Shown here piece after piece: positions 9,887-18,894 of a stretch of DNA of 41,034 bases. This stretch comes from Bacteroidales bacterium (GTDB lineage Bacteria; Bacteroidota; Bacteroidia; Bacteroidales; UBA932), in contig JAILLE010000049.1 of NCBI GenBank assembly GCA_024693285.1, positions 1 to 41,034 of the forward strand. The letters are read 5' to 3'. The translations under genes and the position numbers were made by a program. Positions within the stretch are counted from its first letter, which is position 1; each line of letters opens with the position of its first letter. The notes beneath the pieces are model-generated. The model made no database searches and was not told where the DNA came from. It saw only the letters and a program-made list of their open reading frames with translations.

Positions 9887-11908
9887 ATGAAACGAATTTT
9901 AATCCTATTGGGAGCGCTTATGCTGACTTCCGCCGCTTCTTTTGCCCAGGAGTATATCTCCAACAGGGCTCCTCTTCTTGAGAGCCGCTACATGGAGCTT
10001 CCTTTGGGGGCCATCAAACCCGATGGATGGCTAAAACTGCAGCTACAGGCCCAGGTAACTGGTCTGACCGGTCATCTGGACGAGGTCTATCCCAACGTCG
10101 TGGGCAAGCGTAACGCTTGGCTCGGTGGAGATGGAGACGCATGGGAGAGAGGCCCATATTGGATTGATGGCCTTCTGCCCTTGGCATATATTCTCGATGA
10201 CCAGGCGTTGAAAGACAAGGCTCAGGTCTGGGTTGAGGCTATCCTGGGGTCTCAGAAGGAAGACGGGTATTTCGGCCCGGACATTGACCGTGATCCGGAA
10301 CCTGGGCTCCAGAGGAACAATTCCCACGACTGGTGGCCGAAAATGGTCGCTTTGAAAATCATCAAGCAATACTACATGGCCACCGGTGACAAGAGGGTTA
10401 TCCCTTTCTTTGACAAGTACTTCCGTTACCAGTTAAAGATGCTTCCGAAGTATCCGCTGGATAATTGGACGTTTTGGGGAGCGCAGAGAGGAGGAGATAA
10501 TCTGGAGGTAGTCCTTTGGCTCTATAATCTCACCGGAGAGAAGTATTTGCTCGAACTTGGTGAACTGATCCATAATCAGAGCACCAAGTGGAGTGAGATA
10601 TTCTATGATGGGGCAATGCTCCGCACCCAGAACAGCATGCACTGCGTGAACCTGGGACAAGGCTTCAAGGAACCGGTGGTGTATTACCAGCAGAGCAAGG
10701 ATCCGAAACTCCTTGAAGCGATGCGTAGGGGAGAGAAGACCATCCATGACTATCTCGGACTTCCGACAGGCCTTTGGGCCGGAGACGAGCTGATCAACTA
10801 CGGTGATCCTATCCGTGGTTCCGAGCTTTGCACCGCTGTCGAGATGATGTTCTCCTTGGAGGAGATGCTGCGTATTACCGGAGACCCTCATTGGGCTGAT
10901 TACTTGGAGAGAGTGGCATATAATGCCCTTCCGACGCAGGCAAATGATGATTACACCGCCCGCCAGTATTTCCAGCAGACCAACCAGATAGAGTGCTCCC
11001 GCAACACCATGCGTAATTTCTCGACCCCTCACGACGACACCGATCAGGTGTTCGGAGTCTTGAATGGTTATCCCTGCTGCACGACCAACATGCATCAAGG
11101 CTGGCCTAAGTTCACGCAAAACCTGTGGTACGCCACTGATGACGGTGGCCTCGCTGCTCTTGTGTTCGCTCCTTCGACCGTGGAAGCTATTGTGGCTGAC
11201 GGGGTTAAGGTGAATGTCAAGGAGGAGACTTTCTATCCTTTCGATGAGAATGTGAAGTTTTCTGTCAATTTCCCTGACAAGAAAGTCAAGGGTGCTTGGT
11301 TCCCGATCAAGTTCCGTATTCCCGCATGGTGCTCCGAGCCTGTAGTGAAGGTCAATGGCCAGAAGATTGAGCAGGCAGTCGCCGCCGGCGGAACTGTCTC
11401 TATCAGAAGGAATTGGGTCAAGGGTGATGTTGTCACGATAGAACTCCCGATGGAGATTACCTCCGGTCAGTGGTACGATCGCGCCACTGTGATCGAGAGA
11501 GGACCGCTTGTCTATGCCCTCAAGCTCCAGGAGAAATGGACCCGCAAGGAGTTCAAACCCGAGGAGAGGGTACGTTATGGCGATTGGTACTATGAGGTCA
11601 CCACTCCGGACAAGTGGAACTACTGTCTTTCCCGCCAGGATCTGTCCCAGGATAGCTTCAAGAACCGCTTTACCCTTGTCCGTAAGGACACGGACAGAAG
11701 TCTCTATCCATGGAATATAGAGAACGCCCCTCTGGTTATCAAATGCCCTGGGCGTGAACTTCTTGACTGGAAGGCCTATAGGGGTTCCGCTGGCCAGATT
11801 CCGTTTTTCATTCAGCAAGGGAAGGTCGGAGTTGGGGAGGAAGAGGAGATCGAGCTTATTCCTTACGGCTGCACTACGCTGAGAATCACTGAGTTCCCTG
11901 TAAGATAG
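9887..11908 (+). CDS. Divergent DUF1680 / beta-L-arabinofuranosidase-domain protein
   Basis: A 673-residue protein with a cleavable signal peptide (cut likely after SFA, residue 20) and no lipobox, so probably a soluble periplasmic enzyme. The fold is the same PF07944-type (alpha/alpha)6 barrel: ERGPYWIDGLLPLAYILDD near 86-104, LCTAVEMMFSLEEMLRITGD near 314-333, then beta-sandwich regions. The candidate metal site is Glu313-x-Cys315 and Cys397-Cys398 (GYPCCTTNMHQGWPKF), so the GH127 ligands are kept in a different sequence setting. It is clearly not a copy of the flanking GH127 genes and belongs to another DUF1680 branch, with specificity unknown. The TTG at 9857 overlaps the previous gene; the ATG at 9887, 19 bp after that gene, gives a proper signal peptide. 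Confidence 0.85.
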   Translation: MKRILILLGALMLTSAASFAQEYISNRAPLLESRYMELPLGAIKPDGWLKLQLQAQVTGLTGHLDEVYPNVVGKRNAWLGGDGDAWERGPYWIDGLLPLAYILDDQALKDKAQVWVEAILGSQKEDGYFGPDIDRDPEPGLQRNNSHDWWPKMVALKIIKQYYMATGDKRVIPFFDKYFRYQLKMLPKYPLDNWTFWGAQRGGDNLEVVLWLYNLTGEKYLLELGELIHNQSTKWSEIFYDGAMLRTQNSMHCVNLGQGFKEPVVYYQQSKDPKLLEAMRRGEKTIHDYLGLPTGLWAGDELINYGDPIRGSELCTAVEMMFSLEEMLRITGDPHWADYLERVAYNALPTQANDDYTARQYFQQTNQIECSRNTMRNFSTPHDDTDQVFGVLNGYPCCTTNMHQGWPKFTQNLWYATDDGGLAALVFAPSTVEAIVADGVKVNVKEETFYPFDENVKFSVNFPDKKVKGAWFPIKFRIPAWCSEPVVKVNGQKIEQAVAAGGTVSIRRNWVKGDVVTIELPMEITSGQWYDRATVIERGPLVYALKLQEKWTRKEFKPEERVRYGDWYYEVTTPDKWNYCLSRQDLSQDSFKNRFTLVRKDTDRSLYPWNIENAPLVIKCPGRELLDWKAYRGSAGQIPFFIQQGKVGVGEEEEIELIPYGCTTLRITEFPVR

Positions 11909-11914
11909 CACCTT

Positions 11915-13087
11915 ATGGCGGAGCAGTCCATCTTCAAGGCAAAGCCACGTTACGAGATCCTTGACGGACTTCGTGGCGTGGCGGCTTTGATGGTGGTCGG
12001 CTACCATTTGATGGAGACTTACAGAACGAGTTATGCCACCCAGGCGATCAACCACGGTTACCTGGCTGTAGACTTCTTCTTTGTCCTCAGCGGTTTCGTC
12101 ACAGGTTACGCTTATGATGACCGTTGGGGCAAAATGAACACGTGGGAGTTCTTCAAAAGACGTTTGACAAGGTTGCATCCTATGGTCGTGTTCTCAGTGA
12201 TCATAGGAGCCGCCTTTTATTTTTTCCAAGGTTATTCATCCCCTCTGGCTCGCCAGTCCAACGGATGGATATTCTTCCTTCTCTGTATTGTCACAGATCT
12301 CCTGATGATCCCTACCGGAAAGGGAATTGATGTGCGTGGATGGGGCGAGATCACCAGTTTCAACGGTCCAAGCTGGTCCCTGATGTTCGAATATTGGGGG
12401 AATATCCTTTACGCATTCCTTTTCCGCCGGCTTCCCAAAGCTATCTTGGCCGCCCTTTGTGTCTGCTCCATGTTCTTCACTATGGATCTGGCTTTAGGCT
12501 GGGATGTTTTCGGAATATTTCCGGACGAGAAGTATAATCTTGTCGGAGGGTGGATTTTGAACGGTCCTCACATGTACACCGGTTTCGTCCGGTTGCTGTA
12601 CCCTTATCTTTGCGGATTGCTGATCGCCAGGATCTTGCCTGGCCGGGCGACGACAGATAATCCCAGTGGCAGTCCGCTGCACCTGAAGAACGCTTTCTGG
12701 TGGTGTTCCCTTGCGATAATAGCTATTCTCGCCATGCCATGCATCGGCGGGAAAGTGGGTGTGGTTGATGGCCTTTACCAGTGCGGGGTGGTGTGGATTC
12801 TCTTTCCGCTGATTGTGATCATCGGCGCCGGAAGCGTCCTTAAAGGAGCCAAAACAAAGAAACTATGCAAGTTCCTCGGGGATATCTCATATCCCTTGTA
12901 CATAGTCCATTACCCGATCGCGATGATGCAGTTCCCTTGGGTGCGACGCAATCCCGACGCCCCCCTTTGGATGCACATAGGCATGTTCATCGCTGTTTAC
13001 CTTGTCTCGATAATGCTGGCTTACGGCGCTCTTAAACTATATGACGAGCCTGTCCGTGGCTGGCTTAAGAAACAGTGGTTGAAATAA
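11915..13087 (+). CDS. Integral-membrane acyltransferase family 3 (OafA/YrhL-like)
   Basis: A 390-residue polytopic inner-membrane protein with about ten hydrophobic helices. The N-terminus shows the acyltransferase-3 signature: RYEILDGLRGVAALMVVGYH places a conserved Arg and the catalytic-type His, followed by AVDFFFVLSGFV. The C-terminal helix SYPLYIVHYPIAMM is also typical. Such enzymes O-acylate sugars or other carbohydrate acceptors using cytoplasmic acyl donors. It lies 6 bp after the DUF1680 gene and 15 bp before the second GH127, so it is transcribed with the PUL enzymes. An acyl-adding enzyme is unexpected in a degradative cluster. It could acylate imported sugars or cell-surface glycans, or serve in some family variants as a transporter-like protein. 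The function here is inference. Confidence 0.85.
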   Translation: MAEQSIFKAKPRYEILDGLRGVAALMVVGYHLMETYRTSYATQAINHGYLAVDFFFVLSGFVTGYAYDDRWGKMNTWEFFKRRLTRLHPMVVFSVIIGAAFYFFQGYSSPLARQSNGWIFFLLCIVTDLLMIPTGKGIDVRGWGEITSFNGPSWSLMFEYWGNILYAFLFRRLPKAILAALCVCSMFFTMDLALGWDVFGIFPDEKYNLVGGWILNGPHMYTGFVRLLYPYLCGLLIARILPGRATTDNPSGSPLHLKNAFWWCSLAIIAILAMPCIGGKVGVVDGLYQCGVVWILFPLIVIIGAGSVLKGAKTKKLCKFLGDISYPLYIVHYPIAMMQFPWVRRNPDAPLWMHIGMFIAVYLVSIMLAYGALKLYDEPVRGWLKKQWLK

Positions 13088-13102
13088 TTAATAATCAACA
13101 AT

Positions 13103-14968
13103 ATGAGGAAATATTTCACAATTCTCTCCTTGATCATTCTGATCCTCCCTTCTTGCGGAAAGCGTGAGAAGGAAGTCTCCGCGAAGATGATTACTCCAGT
13201 CAAGTTTTCCGATGTGAAGATTAATGACTCATTCTGGACACCCAGGCTGAAAAGCCATAAGGATGTGACCCTCAACGTCTGCATAGACCAAATTGAGAAC
13301 CAGACCGGTCGTATCCGCAATTTTGAAAAAGCCGCCGAGAAGCTTGTGGGACAGCATGAGGGAAAGGTCTATGACGACTCCGATGTTTACAAGGCTCTTG
13401 AAGGAATGGCATATTCACTTCAGAACAACCCTGATCCCGTCCTTGAGGCCAAATGCGACGAATGGATAGACAAGTTCGCCGCAGCCCAGGAAGAGAACGG
13501 CTATCTCAACACGGCTTTCACCCTTGCTGAGAATGATGATCGCTGGACAAGAATGGACGCCCATGAGATGTACTGCGCCGGCCACATGATCGAGGCCGGA
13601 GTAGCTTATTACAATGTGACAGGGAAGAGGAAACTTCTTGATGTCTGTGTCAAGATGGCCGACCACATGATGACAGTGTTCGGACCCGGGAAGCGTGACT
13701 GGGTACCTGGCCATGAGGAAATTGAGCTTGCTTTGGTGAAACTCTACCAGGCGACGGGGGAGAAGAAGTATCTTGATTTCTCCGAGTGGCTCCTGAATGA
13801 GAGAGGCCATGGCTTGGGCGGTAATGGAGTTCCTCTTAAGAGGTGGAATGATGCCTATCATCAGGATGACAAGCCTGTCCGGGAGATGAGTGAGATCGCC
13901 GGCCATGCCGTCCGCGCCATGTATCTTTATTGTGGAATGGCTGATGTCGCCGCCTACACTCATGACCAAGGATACATCGACGCGTTGAACCGTCTGTGGG
14001 ATGATGTCGTGTTGAGGAATATGTATTTGACTGGAGGAATTGGTCAGAGCCGAAGCAATGAGGGTTTCACAGAAGATTATGATTTGCCGAACTTGACCGC
14101 ATATTGCGAAACCTGCGCTTCTGTCGGCATGGTTTACTGGAACTGGAGGATGAACCAGTTCACAGGAGACAGCAAGTTCGCTGATGTCATGGAGCGTTCG
14201 ATGTACAACGGCGCTTTGGCAGGGATATCGTTGGACGGAAGCGTGTTCTTCTATGTCAATCCTCTTGAGTCTCTGGGTGAGCATCATCGGAAGCCTTGGT
14301 ACGGGACCGCGTGTTGCCCGAGCCAGATATGCCGCTTCCTCCCTTCCATCGGCAATTACATTTACGGTGTTTCCGACAATGCCATTTGGGTTAACCTCTA
14401 CATGGGGAACTCTGCTGACATAAAGGTCGGAAACAAAGAAGTCACTCTGATTCAGGAGACTGAATATCCGTGGGAAGGTACAGTATCCTTGAAGGTCGGA
14501 GTTAAGGGTTCACTCAAGACCCAGATCCGTCTCCGTGTCCCTGGCTGGTGCGATGAGTACTCTGTGTCAGTCAATGGAGAAACCGTGGCTCCTCAGGTTG
14601 AGAAAGGCTACGTCGTGATTGACCGTAAATGGAAGGATGGAGATATCATCGGGCTGAATATGGACATGCCTGTCAAGGTCGTGGCCGCTGACCCGAGGGT
14701 GAAAGAGGATGTCGGTAAGCGCGCCATCCAGAGAGGTCCTCTCGTGTACTGCATAGAGGAGGCCGACAACAAGGATGGATTCGATGCTTTGCGGATCGCC
14801 GAAGACGCGAAATTCGACACCACATTTGACTCTGGCAAACTCGGAGGTATTGTTGACATCACAGCCCATGTGGGAGACCAGACACTCGACTATATCCCTT
14901 ATTATTCTTGGGATAACCGTGAGGCCGGCAAGATGAAAGTGTGGGTGCCGTTGGTTGGTGAGGAATAA
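13103..14968 (+). CDS. GH127-type (DUF1680) glycosidase lipoprotein, copy 2
   Basis: A 621-residue lipoprotein (lipobox ILPSC, Cys18) that aligns almost end to end with the gene at 8011; for example both contain CIDQIENQTGRIRNFE, GMAYSLQNNPDPVLEAKCDE and YNVTGKRKLLDVC. The catalytic set is conserved: Glu336/Cys338 (CETC) and Cys404/Cys405 (TACCPSQ). Differences cluster in a patch at about residues 230-258 (RGHGLGGNGVPLKRWNDAY against RGHGYGTYGKLIDRPWPPV in copy 1) and in the C-terminal sandwich, which suggests altered substrate selection. It is co-directional, 15 bp after the acyltransferase and 15 bp before the next glycosidase. It probably acts beside copy 1 on a related linkage. Confidence 0.9.
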   Translation: MRKYFTILSLIILILPSCGKREKEVSAKMITPVKFSDVKINDSFWTPRLKSHKDVTLNVCIDQIENQTGRIRNFEKAAEKLVGQHEGKVYDDSDVYKALEGMAYSLQNNPDPVLEAKCDEWIDKFAAAQEENGYLNTAFTLAENDDRWTRMDAHEMYCAGHMIEAGVAYYNVTGKRKLLDVCVKMADHMMTVFGPGKRDWVPGHEEIELALVKLYQATGEKKYLDFSEWLLNERGHGLGGNGVPLKRWNDAYHQDDKPVREMSEIAGHAVRAMYLYCGMADVAAYTHDQGYIDALNRLWDDVVLRNMYLTGGIGQSRSNEGFTEDYDLPNLTAYCETCASVGMVYWNWRMNQFTGDSKFADVMERSMYNGALAGISLDGSVFFYVNPLESLGEHHRKPWYGTACCPSQICRFLPSIGNYIYGVSDNAIWVNLYMGNSADIKVGNKEVTLIQETEYPWEGTVSLKVGVKGSLKTQIRLRVPGWCDEYSVSVNGETVAPQVEKGYVVIDRKWKDGDIIGLNMDMPVKVVAADPRVKEDVGKRAIQRGPLVYCIEEADNKDGFDALRIAEDAKFDTTFDSGKLGGIVDITAHVGDQTLDYIPYYSWDNREAGKMKVWVPLVGEE

Positions 14969-14983
14969 TAGAATTAATTGAAT

Positions 14984-16564
14984 ATGAGAAAGTTGTTATT
15001 GTCTTTATGTTGTGCTGGCCTAATTGCCTCGGGCTGTGACGGAAATCTTGTTCAGAAGATTGACGAAGATGGCGGATCTTTTATCTCTGAATATGTGTCC
15101 GAGTTCAATGCCACTGATGAAGAGGTTTACATCCAGCAATTCCCTAATGTTAAGGCGGAAGAGTTCTTGAAAGAGAATGTTCCGGTCTTCGAGTGCCCGG
15201 ACAAGGAACTGGAGAAGACATGGTATTTCAGGTGGTGGACTTTCCGCAAGCATGTGAAATCGACCCCTGAAGGCTTCATTATCACCGAGTTCCTTCCTGA
15301 TGTGTCTTGGGCTGGGAAGTACAATGCCATTTGCTGTCCTGCCGCCCATCATTTCAACGAGGGTCGTTGGCTGAAGGATCCGACCTATCTGAAAGATTAT
15401 GCCGCATATTGGTGCAGGGAAAAGAGCGATGCCCGCAGATACAGTTTTCCTGCCGCGCAAGCTTTCCTCCAATTCTATAAAGTCCATCCAGACATGGATC
15501 TTATAGAGAAATCTTATCCTGACCTTAAAGAAATCTACAAGGCATGGGAAAGTGACCATAGGGACGATCCTGACGGGCTTTTCTGGCAGGGTGACGGGCA
15601 CGACGGTATGGAGGTGTCCATATCTGGCGGACTGTCTCCCGACGCCACTGGCTACAGGGCAACCATCAACAGTTATATGTATGCAGACGCCGTGGCTCTC
15701 TCCACAATGGCAACGATGCTCGGAAAAACGGATGAGGCAGAGGTTTACGCCAAGAAAGCGGAGCAGATTAAGGTATTGATAAACACTAAGTTATGGGACG
15801 AATCGGCTCGTTTCTATAAGGTTATTCCTCGTCACGGGGACGGCTCCTTCTCTCCCGCGAGGGAAGAGCACGGCTACACCCCATGGCTTTATGATATTCC
15901 AAAGCCGGAGTGGGCTGACGCCTGGAAGCAACTGACAGATCCTGAAGGATTCAAGGCTCCTTATGGTCCTACTACCGCGGAACAAAGGGCTGAGGGCTTC
16001 AAGGTGGTGTATGAAGGCCATGAGTGCCAGTGGAACGGTCCTAGCTGGCCTTTCGCCACCGCACAGACCCTGACGGCCCTTGAGCGTCTTCTGCATCGCC
16101 AAGGTGAAGGCCCTGTCACAAAGAAAGACTATTTCGAGACGCTCCAGACCTACAGCAATAACCATCGTCTGACCAAGCCTGACGGAACTAAGGTTTGCTG
16201 GATCGATGAGAACCAGGATCCTTTCACAGGTGAGTGGATAGCGAGGAAGTTGCTTTTGGAAAGGGGTTATAAGTATTACGAGCGAGGCAAGGATTACAAT
16301 CATTCCACTTTCTGCGACCTCATTATCAGCGGTCTTATTGGTATCCAGCCCCAATTGGACGGGTCAATAGTCATTGAGCCTCTCCTCCCCGAGGGAGAGT
16401 GGGATTGGTTCTCCCTCTCGAAAATATATATTGCCGGAAAGGAGATATCTGTCTTTTATGACAAGACCGGAGAGCGTTACGGAAAGGGTAAAGGGTTCTT
16501 TGTTTACGTTGATGGGAAGAAGGTTTCCCAGGCTGAGTCATACGTCACTAAAATAACCATTTAA
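14984..16564 (+). CDS. MGH1/GH63-like (alpha/alpha)6 glycosidase lipoprotein
   Basis: A 526-residue lipoprotein (lipobox IASGC, Cys18). It resembles the trehalase/GH63-like (alpha/alpha)6 toroid: PDVSWAGKYNAICCPAAHHF near 105-124, FWQGDGHDGMEVSISGG near 200-216, and ECQWNGPSWPFATAQTL near 346-362, the last very like the W-N-G-P-x-W-P motif of GH63/GH37 enzymes. A small C-terminal beta domain (IVIEPLLPEGEW to the end) follows. Acid residues in the GHDGME segment are plausible catalytic groups, but the CAZy family cannot be fixed by eye. A TTG at 14978 is in frame; the ATG at 14984 is preferred. It is the last PUL gene before the terminator at 16594. Confidence 0.75.
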   Translation: MRKLLLSLCCAGLIASGCDGNLVQKIDEDGGSFISEYVSEFNATDEEVYIQQFPNVKAEEFLKENVPVFECPDKELEKTWYFRWWTFRKHVKSTPEGFIITEFLPDVSWAGKYNAICCPAAHHFNEGRWLKDPTYLKDYAAYWCREKSDARRYSFPAAQAFLQFYKVHPDMDLIEKSYPDLKEIYKAWESDHRDDPDGLFWQGDGHDGMEVSISGGLSPDATGYRATINSYMYADAVALSTMATMLGKTDEAEVYAKKAEQIKVLINTKLWDESARFYKVIPRHGDGSFSPAREEHGYTPWLYDIPKPEWADAWKQLTDPEGFKAPYGPTTAEQRAEGFKVVYEGHECQWNGPSWPFATAQTLTALERLLHRQGEGPVTKKDYFETLQTYSNNHRLTKPDGTKVCWIDENQDPFTGEWIARKLLLERGYKYYERGKDYNHSTFCDLIISGLIGIQPQLDGSIVIEPLLPEGEWDWFSLSKIYIAGKEISVFYDKTGERYGKGKGFFVYVDGKKVSQAESYVTKITI

Positions 16565-16593
16565 AATATTTAATAAAGTTTTTTCTTATATTT

Positions 16594-16625
16594 GTCCTTT
16601 GGCGTATGTCCAAAGGACCTTTTTT
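16594..16625 (+). terminator. Rho-independent terminator at the end of the PUL
   Basis: A perfect 9-bp stem (16594-16602 gtcctttgg with 16610-16618 ccaaaggac) closes a 7-nt loop and is followed by six T residues. It separates the glycosidase cluster from hppA. A -7-like TATATTTG (16587-16594) abuts its 5' side without a good -33 partner, so a promoter for hppA here is possible but unproven. Confidence 0.88.
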
Positions 16626-16658
16626 AGGTTAACTATTGAATCGTAAAATCAGAGGTAT

Positions 16659-18851
16659 ATGAATAATTTGTTTTATCTCGTTCCTGCCGCTTCAATACTG
16701 GCGTTGTTTTTCGCCTGGTTTTTCTACCATCAGATGAAGAAGGAAAGCGAAGGCACTCCTACAATGAAGGAGATTGCCCAGTATGTGCGGGAAGGTGCGA
16801 TGGCTTACCTTAAACAACAGTATAAGGTGGTCTTGATCGTTTTCATAGTCCTCGCCTTGCTGTTCTCTTTCATGGCCTATGTGCTGCATGTGCAGAACGG
16901 ATGGGTTCCTTTCGCCTTCCTCACAGGCGGCTTCTTCTCCGCTCTTGCCGGCTTTATCGGCATGAGGACAGCTACTTACGCTTCCGCCAGGACAGCCAAC
17001 GCGGTCAGCCGCACCCTCAATTCCGGACTCAAGCTCGCCTTCCGCTCGGGAGCTGTAATGGGTTTGACTGTTGTCGGTCTCGGCCTGCTTGACATCTCGA
17101 TTTGGTGGATCATCCTGAACGCTTGCATAGACAATCCTGACGTCTCCCAGAAGCTTGTTGTGATCACAACTACTATGTTGACCTTCGGAATGGGAGCCTC
17201 GACCCAGGCCCTGTTCGCCAGGGTAGGAGGTGGTATCTACACAAAGGCCGCTGATGTGGGAGCTGACATAGTCGGAAAGGTGGAACAAGATATCCCTGAA
17301 GATGACCCTCGCAACCCAGCCACCATCGCTGACAATGTCGGAGACAACGTCGGTGATGTCGCCGGAATGGGCGCTGATCTTTATGAGTCTTATTGCGGAT
17401 CCATCCTGGCCACGATGGCCCTTGGAGCCTCCGCTTTCTTCTCCGCCGGAGTCGAGAGCCAGATGAAGGCGATTCTCGCCCCGATGATGATCGCCGCTAT
17501 CGGAGTCGTTCTCTCTATTATTGGAATATATGCCGTCCGCACAAAGGAAGGCGCTGGACTTCAGCAACTTCTTAAGTCCTTGAGCATAGGAACCAACCTG
17601 TCCGCCGCCTTGATCGCGGTTGTGACTTTCGGAGTGTTCTATATGCTCGGCTTCCCCAACTGGTGGCAGCTCAGCCTCTCGGTGATCTCTGGCCTTCTCG
17701 CCGGAGTCATCATCGGAAAGGCCACTGAATATTACACATCACATTCCTACAAACCCACGCAAAAGCTTGCGGAGAGCTCCCAAACTGGTCCCGCCACTGT
17801 CATTATCCAAGGTATCGGCCTTGGAATGATCTCGACATGCATTCCTGTTGTCACCATCGTTGTGGCCATACTGCTCTCCTATCTGTTCGCGACTGGATTC
17901 ACATTCGATCCTTCACAGATCAGCTTTGGTCTTTATGGTATCAGCATCGCCGCTGTCGGAATGCTTTCGACCCTCGGAATCACCTTGGCCACAGACGCTT
18001 ACGGTCCGATTGCGGATAACGCTGGTGGTAATGCGCAGATGAGCGAGCTGGATCCTGAGGTTCGTCACCGCACCGACACTTTGGACGCTCTCGGCAATAC
18101 CACCGCGGCCACAGGTAAAGGTTTCGCTATCGGATCAGCGGCCCTCACCGCCTTGGCCTTGCTGGCCTCTTACATTGAGGAGATCAAGATAGGACTCCAG
18201 CATGTCGGGACAACCGCTCTGACCATTGGCGACCGTGTCGTTCAGGTGGCTCAGGCGACTATTCCTGACCTTGTCCAATATTACCAGGTCAACCTGATGA
18301 ACCCCCGTGTCCTCACGGGAGTATTCCTCGGGGCGATGATGGCGTTCCTGTTCTGCGGTATGACTATGAACGCTGTGGGCCGCGCCGCTGAAAAGATGGT
18401 GGTGGAGGTCCGTCGCCAGTTCCGGGAGATCGCGGGAATACTTGAAGGCAAGAAACGTCCTGATTACAAGCGTTGTGTGGAGATTTCGACAAAGGCCGCC
18501 CAGCATGAGATGATCACCCCCGCCTTGACGGCGATCATTGTTCCTATCCTCGTGGGAGTTGTTCTTGGAGAGGCTGGAGTCATGGGGCTTCTTATCGGAG
18601 GTCTCGGCGCCGGATTTATCCTAGCGATATTCCTGGCAAACTCTGGAGGAGCATGGGACAACGCCAAGAAATATGTCGAAGACGGTCATTTCGGCGGAAA
18701 GAATTCCGTCAACCACCACGCCACAGTGGTCGGTGACACTGTCGGTGATCCGTTCAAAGACACTTCAGGTCCTTCGCTCAACATTCTCATCAAGTTGATG
18801 AGCATGGTGTCCATAGTGATGGCCGGCCTTATCGTGATGCTCCATGGTTAA
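16659..18851 (+). CDS. hppA: Membrane-bound, K+-dependent proton/sodium-pumping pyrophosphatase
   Basis: A 730-residue polytopic protein with about 16 hydrophobic helices. It hydrolyses pyrophosphate and pumps H+ and/or Na+ across the inner membrane. The catalytic motifs are present: [20 protein letters not shown] (about 202-221), then [20 protein letters not shown], and near the C-terminus [14 protein letters not shown] and [20 protein letters not shown]. The K+-dependence marker is Ala483 in [16 protein letters not shown] (479-494); the K+-independent class has Lys there. Whether it pumps Na+, H+ or both cannot be settled by eye. It stands alone, between the PUL terminator and the LacI gene, and is housekeeping-like rather than part of either sugar locus. 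Confidence 0.95.
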   Translation: MNNLFYLVPAASILALFFAWFFYHQMKKESEGTPTMKEIAQYVREGAMAYLKQQYKVVLIVFIVLALLFSFMAYVLHVQNGWVPFAFLTGGFFSALAGFIGMRTATYASARTANAVSRTLNSGLKLAFRSGAVMGLTVVGLGLLDISIWWIILNACIDNPDVSQKLVVITTTMLTFGMGASTQALFARVGGGIYTKAADVGADIVGKVEQDIPEDDPRNPATIADNVGDNVGDVAGMGADLYESYCGSILATMALGASAFFSAGVESQMKAILAPMMIAAIGVVLSIIGIYAVRTKEGAGLQQLLKSLSIGTNLSAALIAVVTFGVFYMLGFPNWWQLSLSVISGLLAGVIIGKATEYYTSHSYKPTQKLAESSQTGPATVIIQGIGLGMISTCIPVVTIVVAILLSYLFATGFTFDPSQISFGLYGISIAAVGMLSTLGITLATDAYGPIADNAGGNAQMSELDPEVRHRTDTLDALGNTTAATGKGFAIGSAALTALALLASYIEEIKIGLQHVGTTALTIGDRVVQVAQATIPDLVQYYQVNLMNPRVLTGVFLGAMMAFLFCGMTMNAVGRAAEKMVVEVRRQFREIAGILEGKKRPDYKRCVEISTKAAQHEMITPALTAIIVPILVGVVLGEAGVMGLLIGGLGAGFILAIFLANSGGAWDNAKKYVEDGHFGGKNSVNHHATVVGDTVGDPFKDTSGPSLNILIKLMSMVSIVMAGLIVMLHG

Positions 18852-18894
18852 AGCATAAATAACTTAATACGAACCAAATAGATAAAACAAAAAG

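Noticed and set aside
10433..12178. A 581-codon open frame on the minus strand
   Set aside because: It lies opposite the DUF1680 and acyltransferase genes and spans their junction, has no recognisable domain, and arises from the codon bias of the real genes.
16587..16594. Perfect -7 element TATATTTG as promoter of hppA
   Set aside because: No TTTG at the required distance upstream, and the transcript would begin within the terminator hairpin; kept only as a remark.
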